Part shown: positions 21,209 to 23,966 of the stretch, in pieces
How the letters are laid out: every line of letters begins with the position of its first letter
How positions within the stretch are numbered: the first letter of the stretch is position 1
NCBI GenBank assembly: GCA_021790695.1
Contig: JAJYGJ010000109.1
Location: 1-23,966 of the forward strand
Direction: 5' to 3'
Origin: Nitrospirota bacterium
Lineage (GTDB): Bacteria > Nitrospirota > Thermodesulfovibrionia > Thermodesulfovibrionales > JdFR-88
Length of the DNA stretch: 23,966 nt
Position numbers and translations under genes: made by a program
The notes under the pieces: model-generated
What the model saw: only the letters and a program-made list of their open reading frames with translations
Told to the model about the DNA's origin: nothing
The model's database searches: none

Positions 21209-21250
21209 TTGATTTTATCCGTAATTACGTATAAAGTATCCGCATACGGA
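21209..21250 (+). promoter_or_regulatory. promoter with operator palindromes between the two HTH genes
   Basis: TTGATT (21209-21214), 17 bases, then TAAAGT (21232-21237) forms a plus-strand promoter. A perfect palindrome CGTAATTACG (21220-21229) lies in its spacer, and TCCG-CATA-CGGA (21239-21250) covers the start site. Both arms also fit inside a larger TCCGTA...TACGGA repeat. The layout is that of repressor-controlled divergent promoters. Confidence 0.55.
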
Positions 21251-21293
21251 CACACAATAAGAAGAAGTTTAACAATCGCGGGAAGGTTTTGCA

Positions 21294-21698
21294 ATGGCCA
21301 AAATAAAAAAGAACTTGCAATCAAGGGGGAATCCGCAATTGTTCAAAAGCGACCAGTCGATCGGGGGGCTTATCAGGCAGATAAGGAAGTCCTCAGGGAT
21401 GTCCCAAATGCTGCTTGCGGAAAAGATCGGAGTTTCATATCAGCAGGTGCAAAAATACGAGAAAGGCATAAACAAGCTTACCCTTTCGAGGCTCAAGCAG
21501 ATATCTAGTGCGTTGGGAATGCCAATAGGCCTTTTTCTGGACGAGAAAGACTCGTTTGGAGTCGGGGGCGAAAAAACCGCGGCCGGTATCTCGGAAGATG
21601 AGGCAAAGCTCATCGTGCTTTACAGGCGAATTCACAGCAAAAAGCTGAAACGCGGATTCATGGAGATGCTTGAAGATGTCATAAGAATATCGGGGTAA
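21294..21698 (+). CDS. XRE-family transcriptional regulator
   Basis: This 134-residue protein has a classic Cro/C1 HTH: IGGLIRQIRKSSGMSQMLLA, then EKIGVSYQQVQKYEKGINKL and LSRLKQISSALGMPIGLFLD. The C-terminal part has SEDEAKLIVLYRRIHSKKLK, RGFMEMLEDVIRISG, a short helical tail seen in rhizobial-type XRE regulators. ATG 21294 follows GGGAAGG with workable spacing. It is transcribed away from the CI-like gene from a promoter carrying two palindromes, which suggests mutual or self repression. No regulated gene follows within 300 bases on the same strand. Confidence 0.85.
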   Translation: MAKIKKNLQSRGNPQLFKSDQSIGGLIRQIRKSSGMSQMLLAEKIGVSYQQVQKYEKGINKLTLSRLKQISSALGMPIGLFLDEKDSFGVGGEKTAAGISEDEAKLIVLYRRIHSKKLKRGFMEMLEDVIRISG

Positions 21699-22016
21699 GA
21701 AAAGGCTGAACCGGAGAACGAGTTCCTTAATGTTAACCATCCATACCCAATAGGCTTCTTTCAAACCATCCGGTGCAGGGGTTATCCTTCCAATTGTCCC
21801 GTAAGAAAGCAAAGTCAACGACCCGCTGATTACGAAGTATCTTGCTGGGCGGGCGTCTTCTCCGGTATTCTCCCTTGTTCTCCTTGTCTGATGCACAAAA
21901 AGCGCGCTGTCAAAACGGACGGAGCGAGGGCTGGCCTGCCTCCCGGGGGAATATGGGATGCGTCTCAATGTGTTCCAGACAGCCTGTTTGATACGGCCGA
22001 AGATCTTTTATTGCGT
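21699..22016. other. intergenic region, no gene recognised
   Basis: These 318 bases lie between converging genes. One minus-strand frame remains open and reads LKEAYWVWMVNIKELVLRFS, but the frame extends into the antisense of the XRE gene and has no ribosome site. I cannot call it a gene. No clear terminator was found. Confidence 0.45.
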
Positions 22017-23966
22017 TCATGGTATTCGTGGCCTTCGCCTCCTTAGCCATTTGTCGGCCTCTACGGCAATTATGACTGTCGCTGAAACAGAAAGAATGTG
22101 CAGCCAGTCGGCCATTGTTATCGGTTCGGTCCTGAACACCCATTGGAACGCCGGCATATAAAGAAAGGCAACCTGGGCAAAGAAGGCGGCGATCATGCTG
22201 AAAAACAGAAAAGAGTTGTCCAATGGGTTCATCGAGAAAAGCGACTGCATTTCCGAGCGGCTGTTGAAAGCCTGGAAGAACTGAAAAAAGACCATAGTGG
22301 TCACTGCCACGGACCTGGCCTTTTCCACCGATTCACCTGCCCGGAAAGCGCTTACGAACGTGTAAATTACCCCAAGTGAAATGACAAGTCCCACGAGCAC
22401 GGTCCTCTCGATCAATAGCCTGGACATTATTCCCTCCCCCGGATGTCTGGGGGGACGCGCGAGGACGTTCTTTTCACCAGGCTCGAAAGCAAGTGCGACG
22501 TCCTGAAGGCCATTGGTCACAAGGTTTATCCAGAGCAGTTGTGCTGAGACATAAGGGATCGGCACGCCCAGTCCGATGGCGCCGGCTATTGACAATATGG
22601 CGGCAACACCGGTTGGTATTAGAAAGAACGTCACCTTGCGCAGATTATCAAACACGATCCGGCCCTCTTTCACTGCCGCAAATATGGCGGCGAAATTGTC
22701 ATCGGCGAGGACCATGTCGGATGCCTCCTTTGCAACGTCAGTGCCGGTCCTGCCCATGGCGATGCCTATGTGGGCCGCTTTCAGCGCCGGGGCGTCGTTG
22801 ACGCCGTCCCCCGTCATGGCAACGATTTCGCCATGGCGTTTTAACTGCTCCGTTATCCTGAGTTTATGCTGCGGCGCCACGCGCGCAAAAACGGAGACCT
22901 TCTCAACCTGGTGGAAAAGGTCCTCGTCGCTCATTGCTTCCAGGTCCCTGCCGGCAAGCACGCCTCCGTCAATGCCGCTTATGCCCATTTGCGCCGCTAT
23001 TGCCCTGGCGGTTACTGCATGGTCCCCGGTTATCATAACGACCCGTATGCCGGCCATCCGGCAATCCTCAATGGCCTTTATCGCCTCCGGTCGCGGCGGG
23101 TCTATCATGCCTTGCAGGCCCGCAAATACAAGCCCTGATTCAATATCTCCATGGGTCAATTCCAGGGTGTCGGCAGACACATCCTTCCAGGCAAAGGCAA
23201 GCACCCTCAGTCCCTGAACGGCGAAATTGCCAGCCACGATTGAAACGGCATCTTTATCGAGCCTCGCGCCATCGGCATCTATTTCGCACATTTCCAGCAT
23301 ACGCTCGGGAGCGCCCTTGACAAAGATCAGTTTTCCACCATTTACGGCAAAAAGCGCGGCCATATATCCACGCTCCGACTCGAAAGGTATGGCACCGGCC
23401 TGCTGATATGTCTCTTCTTCAGTTTCTACCAGAAGACCGGCCTTCATGGCGGAAACGATCAGTGCCGCCTCCGTGGGGTCTCCGTCTGTCCTGTATTGGC
23501 CGTTTTCCTCATAGACCTCGGACTCGTTGCATAGAAGTCCGATACGAAGCACTTGTAAAAGCCGGCCCTCCTCTGCCGGATGCACGCGCATTCCTTCGTG
23601 AAGTATCTCCCCCTTCGGCTCGTAGCCGCTTCCGGTGAACTCGTAAACGTGCCGCCCGTCATAAACGACATTAACGGTCATTTCATTTTTAGTCAGAGTG
23701 CCGGTCTTGTCTGTGCAGATTACCGTCGTGCTGCCCAGGGTCTCCACGGCGGGGAGCTTTCTGATAATGGCATTATGCCTCGCCATCCGTGCCACCCCTA
23801 TCGCCATAGCTATGGTCACAACGATCGGAAGCCCTTCCGGTATCGCGGCAACTGCGGCGGCCACCGCCGTCATGAACATCTCCCTGGCGCTTTCTCCGGT
23901 TATCAAGCCCGCGATAAAAAGAAGGAATGAAGCCGCCAGCACGAGCACTCCCATGGCCCTTGCAAA
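22017..23966 (-). CDS. P-type cation-transporting ATPase (P2-type, Ca2+-ATPase-like), partial
   Basis: About 650 C-terminal residues are in the window; the frame stays open through the right edge, so the N-terminal part (M1-M3 and actuator domain) is outside. Visible features are the M4 segment AAVAAIPEGLPIVVTIAMAI, the phosphorylation site ICTDKTGTLTKNEMTV, the nucleotide-binding KGAPERM, MITGDHAVTARAIAAQ, TGDGVNDAPALKAAHIGIAM and six C-terminal membrane helices ending in a basic tail (DKWLRRRRPRIP). This is the PacL/SERCA-like P2 architecture for ATP-driven cation export. Site residues are only partly conserved. IPEGLP is kept, but M5 lacks the Asn/Glu of SERCA (FFLIPTGVAAI), and M6 reads LLWINLVTNGLQDVALAFEP, with Asn for the key Asp. 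Ca2+ specificity is therefore uncertain. Confidence 0.92.
   Translation of the reverse strand, partial: FARAMGVLVLAASFLLFIAGLITGESAREMFMTAVAAAVAAIPEGLPIVVTIAMAIGVARMARHNAIIRKLPAVETLGSTTVICTDKTGTLTKNEMTVNVVYDGRHVYEFTGSGYEPKGEILHEGMRVHPAEEGRLLQVLRIGLLCNESEVYEENGQYRTDGDPTEAALIVSAMKAGLLVETEEETYQQAGAIPFESERGYMAALFAVNGGKLIFVKGAPERMLEMCEIDADGARLDKDAVSIVAGNFAVQGLRVLAFAWKDVSADTLELTHGDIESGLVFAGLQGMIDPPRPEAIKAIEDCRMAGIRVVMITGDHAVTARAIAAQMGISGIDGGVLAGRDLEAMSDEDLFHQVEKVSVFARVAPQHKLRITEQLKRHGEIVAMTGDGVNDAPALKAAHIGIAMGRTGTDVAKEASDMVLADDNFAAIFAAVKEGRIVFDNLRKVTFFLIPTGVAAILSIAGAIGLGVPIPYVSAQLLWINLVTNGLQDVALAFEPGEKNVLARPPRHPGEGIMSRLLIERTVLVGLVISLGVIYTFVSAFRAGESVEKARSVAVTTMVFFQFFQAFNSRSEMQSLFSMNPLDNSFLFFSMIAAFFAQVAFLYMPAFQWVFRTEPITMADWLHILSVSATVIIAVEADKWLRRRRPRIP

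Noticed and set aside
21435..21968. 177-codon minus-strand frame through the end of the XRE gene
   Set aside because: Two thirds of it is antisense to the conserved XRE protein, and no start signal is seen. The remaining third is unexplained but not enough to call a gene.
1..23966. tRNA, rRNA or selC genes
   Set aside because: No cloverleaf with the expected T-loop sequence or CCA end and no rRNA signature was found by eye; a covariance search would be the decisive test.

Overview
This is a GC-rich bacterial chromosome segment of about 24 kb. Despite the high GC it uses ATA (Ile) and AGG (Arg) freely. It carries a DsrE/DsrF/DsrH sulfur-relay set, selenocysteine decoding and a GEMM-type riboswitch. 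Together these suggest an uncultured anaerobe of the Nitrospirota or Desulfobacterota/Deltaproteobacteria kind. That placement is an inference from gene content; no rRNA or other taxonomic marker is present.

Layout. (1) Bases 1-2659: the end of an unidentified gene, then a tight operon of bifunctional nuclease, recO and an integral-membrane M48 peptidase. (2) 2660-4182: a decayed rhodanese domain with its terminator, then a promoter and a DsrE/DsrF/DsrH-like operon. (3) 4301-7873: polA, a small SAP-like protein and an HD-domain nucleotidase. (4) 7977-9020: selD. (5) 9100-10890: a mobile-element graveyard with a truncated Y1 (IS200-like) transposase element, a complete GEMM-I riboswitch with promoter and terminator, and an IS1380-family transposase fragment lying where the riboswitch-controlled gene should be. 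(6) 10893-14523: a roadblock-like small protein, then, on the minus strand, a GNAT gene overlapping an alpha-glucan phosphorylase gene by ATGA. (7) 14600-20341: a HAD hydrolase, an unknown minus-strand protein, a MurC-like ligase, a ferritin-like protein, a TrmJ-like RNA methylase and a GT4 glycosyltransferase. (8) 20342-23966: a broken GT11-like glycosyltransferase start, a divergent pair of HTH repressors with operator palindromes, and a partial P-type cation ATPase running off the right edge.

The main result is that two genes are read through in-frame TGA codons as selenocysteine. The first is a DsrE-family protein (3134-3481) whose usual CxxC motif becomes UGGC. The second is selD itself (7977-9020), with Sec at the catalytic position. 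In both, the strong Shine-Dalgarno start, the family alignment across TGA and a downstream hairpin with a loop starting in GU agree. Ordinary gene calling would cut the first at its C-terminus and the second at its N-terminus. The DsrE selenoprotein heads a sulfur-relay operon, and selD makes the selenophosphate needed for its synthesis, so the window holds both a selenium user and part of the supply.

A second theme is repeat-driven change. Short tandem duplications lie inside recO, beside the HEXXH motif of the M48 peptidase, and at both ends of the HAD gene. Several inverted or dispersed repeat families occupy the intergenic spaces.
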